Positions 8,897 to 17,908 of a stretch of DNA of 64,000 nucleotides are shown piece by piece; position 1 is the first letter of the stretch, and every line of letters begins with the position of its first letter. Both the position numbers and the translations under genes were made by a program. The notes beneath the pieces are model-generated. The model saw nothing but the letters and a program-made list of their open reading frames with translations, did not search any database and was not told where the DNA came from. The DNA comes from Actinomarina sp002308095 (GTDB taxonomy: Bacteria > Actinomycetota > Acidimicrobiia > Actinomarinales > Actinomarinaceae), in contig JBJKUL010000002.1 in assembly GCA_045563135.1 (NCBI GenBank), forward strand, positions 1 to 64,000, in the 5' to 3' direction.

Positions 8897-8926
8897 ATTA
8901 TAAACGAATAAAAAATTTCGACACAA
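8897..8926 (-). promoter_or_regulatory. Promoter of the tRNA-Asp/tRNA-Phe/methyltransferase unit
   Basis: On the minus strand TTGTGT (8926-8921) and a perfect TATAAT (8902-8897) are separated by 18 bp, with the -10 box 11 nt before the tRNA-Asp 5' end. This is a standard vegetative promoter. Confidence 0.6.
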
Positions 8927-8941
8927 TGAAATTTAAAACAA

Positions 8942-8947
8942 TACAAT
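8942..8947 (+). promoter_or_regulatory. Leaderless-type -10 element (TACAAT) of the gene at 8954
   Basis: TACAAT ends 6 nt before the GTG start at 8954 and supports that GTG as the true start. Confidence 0.5.
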
Positions 8948-8953
8948 AAATAG

Positions 8954-10390
8954 GTGAAGTTAAATAACCTAATAAAATACACTATTCGATTCACTTTTTT
9001 ACAGAGTATATTAACTTTGACAACAATATACTACTTTGACAACTTCTTGATAAGAGACATTGCATTCAAACAACTTATTTATTTTAATCTAGTAGAGGAT
9101 TTTCAAAGGTTCCTGCCCTTCGTTGATTCAAATTATATCTCAGTAGATGCAGTTCTTGTTTTCTTAATTTTTGTTTTCTTAATCATTCTTTACTCAACTA
9201 AGTTTTATACGTATGTAAATGAGCTTTCATTCTCGATGAATAAAAGCTTATTAGATGAATACTTTCAACTATATTTACTCTGGACTACATATATATTTAC
9301 TACGTTTTACATATTGAGATTTGAAAACATCTCTAGATGGTATTTATTTTTATTTTCTCTATTTATACCCCTTATACTTTTAATTTTTAGGAATACTGAA
9401 TTTATATCTTCTCTGCTTGGTAGGTCTATTACCAGTGAAAGCTTTTTATCAGTAAATTTAGATGCTGATTCAAATTTTAGAAATCTTCGAATTATTACTT
9501 TTAGAAATAGTTTGGGAAATTTAGAACACCATAATTTAAATGATGCTGATTCACTAATTAAAGAAATTGACAAAATCAACAAAATAGAAAAGGTTAATTT
9601 AATCGTGATAAATATGGAAAGTCATACGGATATAAGTTCTAAACTTGAAAAATATCTAATTGAAACTAATAAAAAGGTGCTGTTGATCTCGAAAAAGCAA
9701 CCAGTGTTTACAAATAATTTTTTATTTCGCCAGGAGAATATTGACAACAGTTTTTTTACATACTTTAATAACGATATTCAGTACGGCTCTAAATATATCT
9801 TAAAAAGAATTCTTGATATTGCTCTATCTTCCTTTGGGGTAATATTATTTTCACCAATAATGATTCTATTGGGAATCTATATTCTATTGATTGATGGATA
9901 TCCATTTTATGTAAAACAGAGACGAGTTGGTTTACATGGTGAAGCCTTTAACATGTTTAAGTTTCGAACAATGAAAAAAAATTCTCATAAACTACGAAAA
10001 ACAATGGAGGAACTCAATAAATCAGATGGGCCCTTATTTAAAATTGAGGGTGATCCTAGAATATTAAAGGGTCTAGGTTTTGCTAGAAGATTCAGTTTAG
10101 ATGAACTGCTACAGTTTTTTAATGTCTTTAAAGGCGACATGTCAATTGTGGGGCCAAGACCCTTATTTGATGATGATACACAGCTTTTTGATACAAAATA
10201 TATGAGAAGGTTAAATGTGCTTCCTGGAATAACTGGGCTACTACAAATAAACGAACGAAATACCTCCGAATTTGAAACATGGTACAAATACGATATTGAG
10301 TACATTGAAAATTGGAGTTTATATTTGGATTTTAAAATTATTCTTAAGACACCATTTGCATTATTTAGTAAAAAAATAAAAGGGCTTTAA
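8954..10390 (+). CDS. Polyprenyl glycosylphosphotransferase (WbaP/WcaJ-type initiating transferase)
   Basis: A 478-aa protein with about four N-terminal membrane helices (residues 1-140), a soluble middle region resembling the CoA-binding-like domain of these enzymes, one more hydrophobic segment near 290, and the C-terminal bacterial sugar transferase domain: YVKQRRVGLHGEAFNMFKFR, a segment ending DPRILKGLGFARRFSLDEL, GDMSIVGPRP and the Pro/Gly-rich LPGITGLLQI. It moves a sugar phosphate from an NDP-sugar to undecaprenyl phosphate, the first committed step of glycan synthesis. It starts at a GTG with a leaderless-type promoter and ends 6 nt before the convergent tRNA-Lys. Confidence 0.92.
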   Translation: MKLNNLIKYTIRFTFLQSILTLTTIYYFDNFLIRDIAFKQLIYFNLVEDFQRFLPFVDSNYISVDAVLVFLIFVFLIILYSTKFYTYVNELSFSMNKSLLDEYFQLYLLWTTYIFTTFYILRFENISRWYLFLFSLFIPLILLIFRNTEFISSLLGRSITSESFLSVNLDADSNFRNLRIITFRNSLGNLEHHNLNDADSLIKEIDKINKIEKVNLIVINMESHTDISSKLEKYLIETNKKVLLISKKQPVFTNNFLFRQENIDNSFFTYFNNDIQYGSKYILKRILDIALSSFGVILFSPIMILLGIYILLIDGYPFYVKQRRVGLHGEAFNMFKFRTMKKNSHKLRKTMEELNKSDGPLFKIEGDPRILKGLGFARRFSLDELLQFFNVFKGDMSIVGPRPLFDDDTQLFDTKYMRRLNVLPGITGLLQINERNTSEFETWYKYDIEYIENWSLYLDFKIILKTPFALFSKKIKGL

Positions 10391-10396
10391 ATAAAG

Positions 10397-10469
10397 TGGG
10401 TCGGGTGGGAATCGAACCCACGACCTTGAGCTTAAAAGGCTCCTGCTCTACCAATTGAGCTACCGACCC
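10397..10469 (-). tRNA. tRNA-Lys (TTT)
   Basis: A minus-strand cloverleaf: acceptor GGGTCGG/CCGACCC, D-stem GCTC/GAGC, anticodon loop CTTTTAA (anticodon TTT), T-arm GTGGG/CCCAC with TTCGATT, discriminator A. The outermost anticodon-stem pair is a mismatch. CCA is not encoded. Confidence 0.96.
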
Positions 10470-10517
10470 TGTTGATTATTAAAGAATACTATATAAATAA
10501 AAATAATTAATTTTTAA

Positions 10518-10748
10518 TTACTCTTCTTCAAAATTATTAATCTCATTACTAATTGAATCCACAATTTTTTTAGTCTCATCAGATATAGACTGATCTTTAA
10601 TTGTTGTTTCAACTAATTGTTCTAACTCCACTAAAATATCTTTAGTTTCATCAATTGTGTCATTCAATGTTTCTTTTAGATCTTTAACTAAGTTTTCTTT
10701 TGTAGGTGTTTGCTGTTCCGTTGATTGTTTTTTTTTATCCATGTTCAC
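10518..10748 (-). CDS. Small acidic coiled-coil-like protein
   Basis: A 76-aa, highly charged protein rich in Lys, Glu, Asp and Thr with no hydrophobic core or Cys. From about residue 18 onward heptad-like spacing of Leu/Ile suggests a long helix. No family is recognised. It stands between tRNA-Lys and the MpaB-type gene on the same strand, and a TATAAT hexamer lies about 13 nt before its start. Confidence 0.5.
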   Translation of the reverse strand: MNMDKKKQSTEQQTPTKENLVKDLKETLNDTIDETKDILVELEQLVETTIKDQSISDETKKIVDSISNEINNFEEE

Positions 10749-10798
10749 GATTTTAATTATATGTAACTTTCTGTTTTTGAGCTAAATATATAAAGTAT

Positions 10799-11644
10799 TT
10801 ATATAAATTTTGACTTTTCCTTAAAACTTAATTCTGGTTTACTTTTAATTCTTTGATTTGCCCATCTTGCGGGTGCAATAAGTCTAAAAAATGGAGGTAA
10901 AAATGGCCTGGTGTACTTAAGCATCCCCATGTTTATGCTTAAGATCACTCTTTTAAATTTAGATGTTTTGATACCATAAATATCTTTAAATTCTTGGGGA
11001 AGGGTTTGAAAAGCAGTAAAAGCAATAAACGGCCATATTGGTTTTATATGTCTAGGAACTGGGCCTCCTGCGATGATATCTTTTACATCCTCAGCAACAT
11101 CTGTAATTATCAAGTAATCTTTTTCGCGTGACTTAGTGGTAACCCAATCTTTTAATTCATCATGCGTCTGCGGCATTTCTTTAGTGTCAATCAAAACCAA
11201 ACCAGCAGCAATCATATTTTCTTGATGGTATCGATTCTTTTCTTCGACAGTAAGTTTTTTTACAGTCTTCTCGTAAAAATAGATTGATGAAATTTGTAAA
11301 CATGCATGAACCCAAAGCAATTGTTCATGATCTAGTGCATCATATATACCACCTGATACTGAATCTTTTCCTTTGATTACTTCATGTAATTTATTTATCC
11401 TGTGAGCACTCTCATCTGCTTCTTGTTTTGTGCCAAACGTAACAGAGTTTTGTAGAGATAAAGTTCTGATTAGTCTCTTCCATGGATCTCTCTGATAAAA
11501 AGATGTCTGGCGAGCTCCTGCAGCAATTAAGGGGTGGGCAGCGTGCATAAGCAGTGCCCTTGCACCACCAAATAAAACAGTTATTTCTTTATTGATTTTC
11601 CACATCATTGATTGTGGACCAAAATATCCAGGGTCTCCTATCAT
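10799..11644 (-). CDS. DUF2236 / MpaB-type haem oxygenase family protein
   Basis: A 281-aa protein matching the DUF2236 (MpaB/latex-clearing-like) family: GARALLMHAAHPLIAAGARQTSFYQRDPWKRLIRT at residues 27-61, where the conserved His and Arg residues are thought to bind haem b, followed by VHACLQ near 113. Relatives oxidise hydrocarbon or rubber-like substrates. The family is especially common in Actinomycetota. It is monocistronic, with a TACAAT element 6 nt upstream of its ATG. The substrate is unknown. Confidence 0.8.
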   Translation of the reverse strand: MIGDPGYFGPQSMMWKINKEITVLFGGARALLMHAAHPLIAAGARQTSFYQRDPWKRLIRTLSLQNSVTFGTKQEADESAHRINKLHEVIKGKDSVSGGIYDALDHEQLLWVHACLQISSIYFYEKTVKKLTVEEKNRYHQENMIAAGLVLIDTKEMPQTHDELKDWVTTKSREKDYLIITDVAEDVKDIIAGGPVPRHIKPIWPFIAFTAFQTLPQEFKDIYGIKTSKFKRVILSINMGMLKYTRPFLPPFFRLIAPARWANQRIKSKPELSFKEKSKFI

Positions 11645-11650
11645 ATATAA

Positions 11651-11656
11651 ATTGTA
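11651..11656 (-). promoter_or_regulatory. Leaderless-type -10 element (TACAAT) of the DUF2236 gene
   Basis: Read on the minus strand, TACAAT ends 6 nt before the ATG at 11644. Confidence 0.5.
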
Positions 11657-11696
11657 TCAAGGCTGAAATCAATATGAAATCCTAGTTTTAGATAAA

Positions 11697-12863
11697 ATGA
11701 TAAATTTATTATATTTTACAAATATACTTAGTAAAGAAGTGAAAATTCAACAAGAAATCTGTTATTTAACATACCAATCCTTTCCAGCTGAAACAGCTAA
11801 TAGTCTTCAAACAATTTCTAATATAAAATATTTAGTAAGAAATGGTGCAAATGTAGAGCTTATTTTTCCACTAAGAGAGAAAAGCAGCAGCGATTCCGTG
11901 GAAGAAATTAAAAAGCATTACCTAACTAGAGAAGACTTTAAAGTGACAGGAGTTAAACATTTCCTCCCCTTCGGGAGAATAAATATTTTGGAAGGTTTCT
12001 TTTTTCACATAAGTCATTTTTTGTGGTCTTACTATGTAGTTACTTTTAAAATTAAGAAAACAGATAATAGAAAGTTTTTAACTCGTTCTGATTGGATTTT
12101 ATACTTTTTAGCTAGAAGAGGTTGTAAAGTTGTATTTGAGTGCCACCAAACATCTAAAGTTAGAACATATATTATTAACAGATCAAAAAGCTTTCCAAAT
12201 GCTAAATTTATATTTTTAAACAAGCATCTTCAAGATTATTACAAAATGAATGGGAGTAACTCACAAATTCTTCATAATGGCGTTGACTCAGAAATATTGA
12301 ATAACCTAGTACCTAAATCGAACAACAACAGAGAGGGTTTAGTATTTGTTGGCAACTTGAGGAGGTTCAATGAGTCAAGAGGAATTGAATTTATTGTTCA
12401 CGCTTTCAAGAATTCTAAATTTTTACAAAATCATAAATTATCAATTATTGGCGGTCCAGACACGGAAGCACAGAAATTAAAAGTTAAAATTAAAGAGTTA
12501 AACTTACAAGAAAGAATTTTTGTGACTGGAAGGGTAGGACGTTCAGAGATAGGAGAAATTTATGCAAATGCAAATATTGGGATTCTAATCAACTCAAGCT
12601 CAAATCAACACTCCTATAAATACACTTCTCCTTTAAAGTATTTTGAATATATTTACATGGGACTAAAAGTTATAGGAGTTGATTTTCCATCTCATAGAGC
12701 TCTACCTAGAAATAGTGAAATTAACTTTTTTCAAGAAAATAATATTCATAGCTTTGAAAACGCAGTTAAACAAGCTTTGGAGAAAAATCGCACAGTAGAT
12801 AATAACAGAGATGATTTATCACTTAATACTAGAGCTAAGAAGATAATCAGTTTGTTGAATTAG
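11697..12863 (+). CDS. Glycosyltransferase family 4
   Basis: A GT-B fold enzyme of up to 388 aa. The C-terminal donor domain is clear: LVFVGNLRRFNESRGIEFIV near residue 216, SIIGGPDTEAQKL near 246, ERIFVTGRVGRSEIGEIYANANIGILIN near 270, and YTSPLKYFEYIYMGLKVIGVD near 309, where GT4 enzymes keep the E-x7-E-like element. The N-terminal start is uncertain: an internal GTG at 11739 with AAAGAA upstream gives a more typical N-terminus. The stop codon abuts the 3' end of tRNA-Arg with no spacer. Confidence 0.82.
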   Translation: MINLLYFTNILSKEVKIQQEICYLTYQSFPAETANSLQTISNIKYLVRNGANVELIFPLREKSSSDSVEEIKKHYLTREDFKVTGVKHFLPFGRINILEGFFFHISHFLWSYYVVTFKIKKTDNRKFLTRSDWILYFLARRGCKVVFECHQTSKVRTYIINRSKSFPNAKFIFLNKHLQDYYKMNGSNSQILHNGVDSEILNNLVPKSNNNREGLVFVGNLRRFNESRGIEFIVHAFKNSKFLQNHKLSIIGGPDTEAQKLKVKIKELNLQERIFVTGRVGRSEIGEIYANANIGILINSSSNQHSYKYTSPLKYFEYIYMGLKVIGVDFPSHRALPRNSEINFFQENNIHSFENAVKQALEKNRTVDNNRDDLSLNTRAKKIISLLN

Positions 12864-12937
12864 CACGCCTGGAGGGACTCGAACCCCCAACCCTCTGATC
12901 CGAAGTCAGATGCTCTATCCAGTTGAGCCACAGGCGC
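12864..12937 (-). tRNA. tRNA-Arg (TCG)
   Basis: A minus-strand cloverleaf: acceptor GCGCCTG/CAGGCGT, D-stem GCTC/GAGC, anticodon stem TCTGA/TCAGA with loop CTTCGGA (anticodon TCG, reading CGA), T-arm GGGGG/CCCTC with TTCGAGT, discriminator G. CCA is not encoded. It starts directly at the end of the convergent GT4 gene and lies close to argS, its cognate synthetase gene. Confidence 0.95.
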
Positions 12938-12972
12938 AAAAATTGGTACTGAGCGTATAATAAACTACATAA

Positions 12973-13728
12973 ATGAAAAAAGTAAAAATTCTTAAAACAA
13001 ATATTAATGAAATAACTTTGGAAGATGTAACTAGTATTTTAACTTCTTCAAAAAATTTAACTGTTGCAGTTTGTAATGCCAATTCTTTGGTTAGAGCTTA
13101 TAAAAATAAATTACAGAATAATGTTATTGAATCTTTTGATATAAGGTTGCCAGATGGATTTCCTGTTGCAAGAGCATCATCTTTTATCTATAAAAATAAT
13201 CAAAAAAGAGTTGATGGTTATAAATTGTTTACTGAAACAGTGAAGAAAGGTATCAAAAATAATACAAGTCATTATTTTTATGGAAATAGCGAAGAGGTAA
13301 TTGATAAGTTAATGTCAGAATTAATCAAAAATCATCCCAATGTAAATATAGCTGGGTTTCTATGTCCTCCGGTTGGTACAGCAGAGGAACTTTCTTCCGA
13401 ATATTATCAAAAAATAATATCTGATGCAAAACCTGATATTGTTTGGGTTTCTTTAGGTTTCCCTAAACAAGAAAATGTTATAAAAAACTTTTCCAGTTCA
13501 AAAAAGATTAATTCAAATTTAGTCGGTATTGGTTTTGCCATTGAATGGGTTGCGGGAACAAAAGTAAAAGCACCTGAAATTTTAGCTAATATGGGATTAG
13601 AGTGGGTTTTTAGGTTAATCCAAGAACCAAAACGTCTATATAAAAGATACTTAATTGATAATTCTCTTTTTATTATTTACTTTTTAAAGCAAGTATTGCA
13701 AAATGACAAAAAGGTTACAACAGAATGA
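12973..13728 (+). CDS. WecG/TagA/CpsF-family glycosyltransferase
   Basis: A 251-aa GT26 protein: VAVCNANSLVRAYKN near residue 30, SFDIRLPDGFPVARAS near 54 (the D-G-x-P of the family with its catalytic Asp), HYFYGNSEEVIDKL near 99, and PDIVWVSLGFPKQENVI near 154. Such enzymes add N-acetylmannosamine or a similar sugar to a polyprenyl-linked acceptor at the membrane surface. It overlaps argS by 4 bp, an odd pairing of glycan and translation genes. TATAAT lies 11 nt before the ATG. Confidence 0.88.
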   Translation: MKKVKILKTNINEITLEDVTSILTSSKNLTVAVCNANSLVRAYKNKLQNNVIESFDIRLPDGFPVARASSFIYKNNQKRVDGYKLFTETVKKGIKNNTSHYFYGNSEEVIDKLMSELIKNHPNVNIAGFLCPPVGTAEELSSEYYQKIISDAKPDIVWVSLGFPKQENVIKNFSSSKKINSNLVGIGFAIEWVAGTKVKAPEILANMGLEWVFRLIQEPKRLYKRYLIDNSLFIIYFLKQVLQNDKKVTTE

Positions 13729-15368
13729 ACATACTAAATGAAATAACTTCAGAAGTTTCAGCAGTATTCAAAAAATATTCAATAGAGGAGAAAGCAGAGC
13801 TACGTATTTCTGGATATGAAAACTATGATTACCAAATAAATGAACTAGTACGACACCAATCACTTAGCTCCATAGACTTACTATTGAAGGAAATATCACT
13901 GGTTCTAGATGAATCTAAACTTATACAATCTTATGACATTGCTGATAATCTATTCATAAACATAAGCATAAATGCTGGTGCAATAATGCAATCTTTGCAA
14001 AGTCCTCTCAGAAATTTAAAGCTGCAAAAATCCGAAAATATAATAATTGATTATGGAGGCCCTAATATTGGTAAGCCGCTGCATGTTGGACACCTGAGAC
14101 CATTAAATATTGGACGTAGTATTTATCGAATACATAAAATTATAGGCAACAATATTTTAAGCGATATTCATTTAGGAGACTGGGGTATGCCAGTTTCTCA
14201 AATAATAACGTATTGTTATGAAGAAAACATACCGATAGACACCTTGACAATTCAGATACTTGAAGAAATTTATCCACTCGCATCTAAAAGATATTCTGAA
14301 AACGAAAATTTTATGAAGTCAGCTCAAGAAAATAATAAAAGACTTACTTTTAAAGAACCAAAAATAATCTCTGACTGGGAGAAAGTTAGAAACTTAACTG
14401 AAGATGCACTCCTTGAAAATCTCAATCTTCTAGGGCATAGGTTTGATTACTGGTGGGGAGAGAGTACTGTTAACGATCTGATCCCTAAAATGTTGAAAGA
14501 TTTAGAGAGTAATAAAAAGATTCAAAATGATAGAGGAGCAAAAATAAGCTCTGAGATAACTGACCCAAGAATTCTAATAACAAAATCTGATGGTTCCTAT
14601 TTGTATATAACTACTGACTTAGCGACCGTACTTTTAAGAAATGAAGAAATCGACCATCAAAAAGTTCTTTATGTTACTGACAACCGACAAAAATTACATT
14701 TTGAACAACTGTTTAGTTCTATAAAACATTTTGAATTTCCTGAAAAAGAATATCAACATGTTGGTTTTGGAACAATTAATGACTCTAAAGGGAACCCTTT
14801 AAAAACTCGAGATGGTGGAAATTTGAAACTCACCGACCTATATGATCAGACTTTTAACTATATAAAAAAGATAAACAAAGATTTAGAGGATGTTGAAATA
14901 CATTGCTTGACTAATACAGTGTTAACATATAGTGACCTTGTTACAAATAGGAAGACAGACTATAAATTTGATTTAGAAAAATTTACAAATGTATCCGGAA
15001 AAACTGGTATATATGTTCAGTATGCACAGGTCAGAGCTTCGAAATTAGATGAGCGTGTTAGTCCTACTAGTAGTAATATTAGAGACAAAAATGCTGAACT
15101 AGATGAGGTAACAAGAAATCTAGTAGTTGGTTTAGCCAATTTAGAATTCTATTTACAACTTTCATACAAAAATAGTGAACCACATCATCTTGCAAACTAT
15201 CTATATGAGATAAGCAATCTTTTTAATACGTTCTACCAAGACTCAAACATTAAAAACATGCAGGATGGGATGCTCAAAGATCAAAAAATATTTGTAAATA
15301 AATTGTTTATTGAATATTCTCATTTTGTTATGAATTGCTTGGGGATTAATCCTGCAAATAGAATGTAG
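13725..15368 (+). CDS. argS: Arginyl-tRNA synthetase
   Basis: A 547-aa class I synthetase. An N-terminal additional domain (about 1-100) is followed by the HIGH-type motif in PNIGKPLHVGHLRPLNIGRS near residue 116. SDGSYLYITTDLATVL near 286 is typical of ArgRS, and GTINDSKGNPLKTRDG near 348 replaces a canonical KMSKS, as is normal for this enzyme. The C-terminal anticodon-binding helical domain contains YVQYAQVRASKLDE and ends in NPANRM, close to the conserved C-terminus. It attaches Arg to tRNA-Arg in the cytoplasm and is coupled to the WecG/TagA gene by a 4-bp overlap. Confidence 0.95.
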   Translation: MNILNEITSEVSAVFKKYSIEEKAELRISGYENYDYQINELVRHQSLSSIDLLLKEISLVLDESKLIQSYDIADNLFINISINAGAIMQSLQSPLRNLKLQKSENIIIDYGGPNIGKPLHVGHLRPLNIGRSIYRIHKIIGNNILSDIHLGDWGMPVSQIITYCYEENIPIDTLTIQILEEIYPLASKRYSENENFMKSAQENNKRLTFKEPKIISDWEKVRNLTEDALLENLNLLGHRFDYWWGESTVNDLIPKMLKDLESNKKIQNDRGAKISSEITDPRILITKSDGSYLYITTDLATVLLRNEEIDHQKVLYVTDNRQKLHFEQLFSSIKHFEFPEKEYQHVGFGTINDSKGNPLKTRDGGNLKLTDLYDQTFNYIKKINKDLEDVEIHCLTNTVLTYSDLVTNRKTDYKFDLEKFTNVSGKTGIYVQYAQVRASKLDERVSPTSSNIRDKNAELDEVTRNLVVGLANLEFYLQLSYKNSEPHHLANYLYEISNLFNTFYQDSNIKNMQDGMLKDQKIFVNKLFIEYSHFVMNCLGINPANRM

Positions 15369-15369
15369 T

Positions 15370-15918
15370 TTATAAAAATATCTGTGAAGATGTTATCCAG
15401 AAAAAAAGGATAGCACCGTAAGAACTTTTATCTGTCAAAGGAAGTTTGTTTCTCAGACTATGCTGTAAAAATAATATTAAAGGTATGGCAATAAAACCTG
15501 AGAAAGACACAGCTCTTGTTATAGCCTTTATGTCATTAACTATTTGCGTATCTGAGCTTAATATTATCTGGAAAAGAATCAGCGAGCTAAGAGAAAATAG
15601 AATTACATATAAAATATTGGAAACTAAATCTCTAAAGTTTGAATTATAAAGTTTAAAAGTATTCAAAAACTCGATAGGTATAAAGAGCAAGAAAATTGAT
15701 CCTAAAAATAGTATTAAAAACCAAAATAAACCTTGACCGTTCCATGCAATTATTTTGGAATCCACTCTTCCTGTTGACTCTAAAAGAAGATAAATTGAGA
15801 ATCCACTTAATAAAGAACCTAGTGAGAAAATATATAGTCCTAGCATGCTGTAAAAATTTTTTAATTCAAAACCTAGATTTAATTTTGAGATTTTTTTACT
15901 TTCATAATTCATACTCAC
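15370..15918 (-). CDS. Small multi-pass membrane protein
   Basis: A 182-aa protein with five hydrophobic segments (about 25-45, 60-82, 95-115, 130-150 and 165-180) and almost no loops. The GTG/ATG start region (MSMN) allows either of two starts. It is convergent with argS, separated by 1 bp. No family is recognised. Confidence 0.55.
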   Translation of the reverse strand: MSMNYESKKISKLNLGFELKNFYSMLGLYIFSLGSLLSGFSIYLLLESTGRVDSKIIAWNGQGLFWFLILFLGSIFLLFIPIEFLNTFKLYNSNFRDLVSNILYVILFSLSSLILFQIILSSDTQIVNDIKAITRAVSFSGFIAIPLILFLQHSLRNKLPLTDKSSYGAILFFWITSSQIFL

Positions 15919-15955
15919 ATATATTAATATTTAAACGATTAAACTAAGCTTATAT

Positions 15956-16198
15956 ATGGAATTTATTAAAACTCCCAACCCAAATGCTATGAAAATAGAA
16001 ATCTCACACAAACTTGAAGTGGGAACTAAAATTCACTCTTTGTCTGACACAGAAGATAAACTTTGTACTCTATTCATTAATACTCCAGGAGTTAGTGCTG
16101 TTTTTGTTGGTCCTGGATTTTTAACACTAACAAAAACAGAAGATGCTGACTGGGATTCAGTAAAAGCTGATATTGCTGGTCAATTTGATAAACTATAG
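15956..16198 (+). CDS. Nfu/NifU N-terminal domain protein
   Basis: An 80-aa protein with the layout of the Nfu_N domain: FIKTPNPNAMKIEI at the start (the family has TPNPNALKF), LFNTPGVSAVF-like central motif with VFVGPGFLTLTKTEDADW, and a terminal amphipathic helix. The CxxC-bearing C-terminal NifU domain is absent, so it may act as a binding or scaffold partner in Fe-S assembly rather than a cluster carrier. Other Fe-S genes (the A-type carrier at 18531 and Mrp at 18956) are nearby. Confidence 0.8.
   Translation: MEFIKTPNPNAMKIEISHKLEVGTKIHSLSDTEDKLCTLFINTPGVSAVFVGPGFLTLTKTEDADWDSVKADIAGQFDKL
16189..16194 (+). promoter_or_regulatory. Leaderless-type -10 element (TAAACT) of the gene at 16201
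   Basis: TAAACT, inside the last codons of the Nfu_N gene, ends 6 nt before the ATG at 16201 and supports that upstream start for the frameshifted membrane protein. Confidence 0.4.
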
Positions 16199-16200
16199 TC

Positions 16201-16820
16201 ATGGAAAACTTTAACTCAGACCCAAAACCTGGAAGACTTATACTCCCCCTCGTTCTTATAGGAATGATCTGCTACAACTTATACATTTATAAACCGAGTG
16301 TCAACAAACAACAGCCTAGAAGTCGTTAATATTGAGGAAAACGCTGACCAAGATAATAGCTCAAATGAAGTCGTGGATGAGACTACAACTACAAGTACTA
16401 CTACTACTACCTTGCCTGAAAATGTAGTTGCTTATTTAGAAGAAATTCAAGCAGAGAAAATACAATCAACTGAACTCGGGAAAAAAGTTCTTGAAACTAA
16501 CGAACGTTGGAATAATAAAGAGACTTCTTACCAAGAAGCACAACAAGAATTCAAAGAATTTATTTCTGATGCTGAACAATTTGTTGCTACTGTAAGCGAA
16601 CCTGGACCACCGACATCAAATGCAAGCCTTGTCTCTAACCATGAAGAATTAAAAGTATTAGTTAACTTAATTTATGAAGACACTAAAGAATTACTCGAAG
16701 GTCTTACAGCTTCAGATACTGGTGAGAGACGTTCTGCTGCTTTAAGTTCTTTTAATAGTAATTTAGGAGTCTTTTCAACAAAAAATAGAAGAGATTATTG
16801 CTTTTTCAACCTCTAGCTAG
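16201..16820 (+). CDS. Membrane-anchored Thr-rich exported protein, apparently with two frameshifts
   Basis: The ATG at 16201 opens a frame encoding a short N-terminus and one transmembrane helix (RLILPLVLIGMICYNLYIY) that ends at 16328. The body of the protein, with an acidic stretch, a Thr/Ser linker (TTTTSTTTTTLPE) and a helical region, lies in the next frame from about 16298. Removing one A from the AAA near 16307 would join them smoothly. Removing one G near 16769 (GGAGTC) would give a natural coiled-coil C-terminus ending at 16820 instead of 16816. Either both are sequence errors or the gene is shifted or broken. The linker type is common in exported actinobacterial proteins. No catalytic motif is seen. 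Confidence 0.5.
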
Positions 16821-17841
16821 CAGCTGCTGAACAAACCGTATCAATCATTAGCATTGCGATAACATAAGGATCTGCATTAGCATTTGGTCTTCTATCTTCT
16901 AGATAACCTTTTTTGTCAACTTCGACTTGCCAAGGGATTCTGATTGATGCTCCTCTATCACTTACTCCATATGAAAAGGTGTCATATTTTTGAGTCTCAT
17001 GTGCACCAGTTAGCCTGTCCTCAATTGCTGCACCATAATTTTTAACATGGAGTTCAGCATTTTTACCAAGCGCTTCACATCCTGCAACTATCGCGTCAAA
17101 TCCACCTTCTTCTCTCATTTGTTTAGTTGAGAAGTTGGTATGCATACCAGCACCATTCCAGTCACCTTTGACAGGTTTAGGATCTAGTGTTGCTGAAATA
17201 TTGTAATCCTCTGCAATTCTGTAGAGTAACCATCTTGCTACCCAAATTTGATCTCCAATTGCTGGTGCTCCCACAGGACCAATCTGGAACTCCCACTGAC
17301 CAGGCATAACTTCTGCATTGGTGCCTGATATCTCTAACCCTGCTTCCATACAAGCAGTTGCATGCTCTTCAGAAATATCTCTACCATATACTTCATCAGC
17401 TCCGACGCCACAGTAGTACCCACCCTGTGGAGCAGGATAACCTGAAGGTGGAAAACCTAGTGGTTGTCCATACTTTAAGGAATCATAAGACTGTTCATAA
17501 AATGTATATTCTTGCTCTAATCCAAACATTGGTTCGAATTCTGAAAAATTTTCAGCTGCCTCAGCGGCTGCTGCTCTTGTGTTAGAAGCATGTGGAGTCA
17601 TGTCAACATTTAGAACTTCACACATAACAAGTATATTTTCTCCACCTCTAAGAGGATCTTTAAATGTTGCTACTGGATTCAAAACACAATCTGATTGATC
17701 ACCTGTAGCTTGTTGTGTACTCGAGCCGTCAAAACCCCATACAGGAGGCTCTGTACCTTGTTCCATAATTTTTGTTTTACTCCTTAGTTTGGCGGTAGGA
17801 GTTTGACCGTCTATCCATATATATTCTGCTTTTATTTTCAT
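16813..17841 (-). CDS. glnII: Glutamine synthetase, type II (eukaryotic-like)
   Basis: A 342-aa GSII enzyme. WGFDGSSTQQATGDQSDCVL near residue 40 is the beta-grasp end, FEPMFGLEQEYTFYE near 103 carries the metal-binding Glu, and YYCGVGADEVYGRDI, VMPGQWEFQIGP and GDWNGAGMHTNFS (His) complete the active site; DRGASIRIPWQVE is the ATP/Arg motif. It makes glutamine from glutamate, ammonia and ATP. The start at 17841 is preferred over a TTG at 17850 because TACATT ends 7 nt before it. It is divergent from a GlnR-like regulator gene. Confidence 0.95.
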   Translation of the reverse strand: MKIKAEYIWIDGQTPTAKLRSKTKIMEQGTEPPVWGFDGSSTQQATGDQSDCVLNPVATFKDPLRGGENILVMCEVLNVDMTPHASNTRAAAAEAAENFSEFEPMFGLEQEYTFYEQSYDSLKYGQPLGFPPSGYPAPQGGYYCGVGADEVYGRDISEEHATACMEAGLEISGTNAEVMPGQWEFQIGPVGAPAIGDQIWVARWLLYRIAEDYNISATLDPKPVKGDWNGAGMHTNFSTKQMREEGGFDAIVAGCEALGKNAELHVKNYGAAIEDRLTGAHETQKYDTFSYGVSDRGASIRIPWQVEVDKKGYLEDRRPNANADPYVIAMLMIDTVCSAAAS

Positions 17842-17848
17842 AGTTAAC

Positions 17849-17854
17849 AATGTA
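17849..17854 (-). promoter_or_regulatory. Leaderless-type -10 element (TACATT) of glnII
   Basis: Read on the minus strand, TACATT ends 7 nt before the ATG at 17841. It lies in the 67-bp spacer shared with the divergent regulator gene. Confidence 0.45.
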
Positions 17855-17908
17855 GTATTTATTTTAATTATTGATATATTTCAAATATTAAATAATTGTT
17901 TCAAGAAA

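Noticed and set aside
8770..8994. Open frame of 74 codons on the minus strand across both tRNAs
   Set aside because: Shadow frame of tRNA-Asp, tRNA-Phe and the start of the glycosylphosphotransferase gene; no protein-like features.
16378..16420. ACT-rich stretch as a microsatellite-like repeat
   Set aside because: It encodes the Thr/Ser linker of an exported protein and is explained by coding use.
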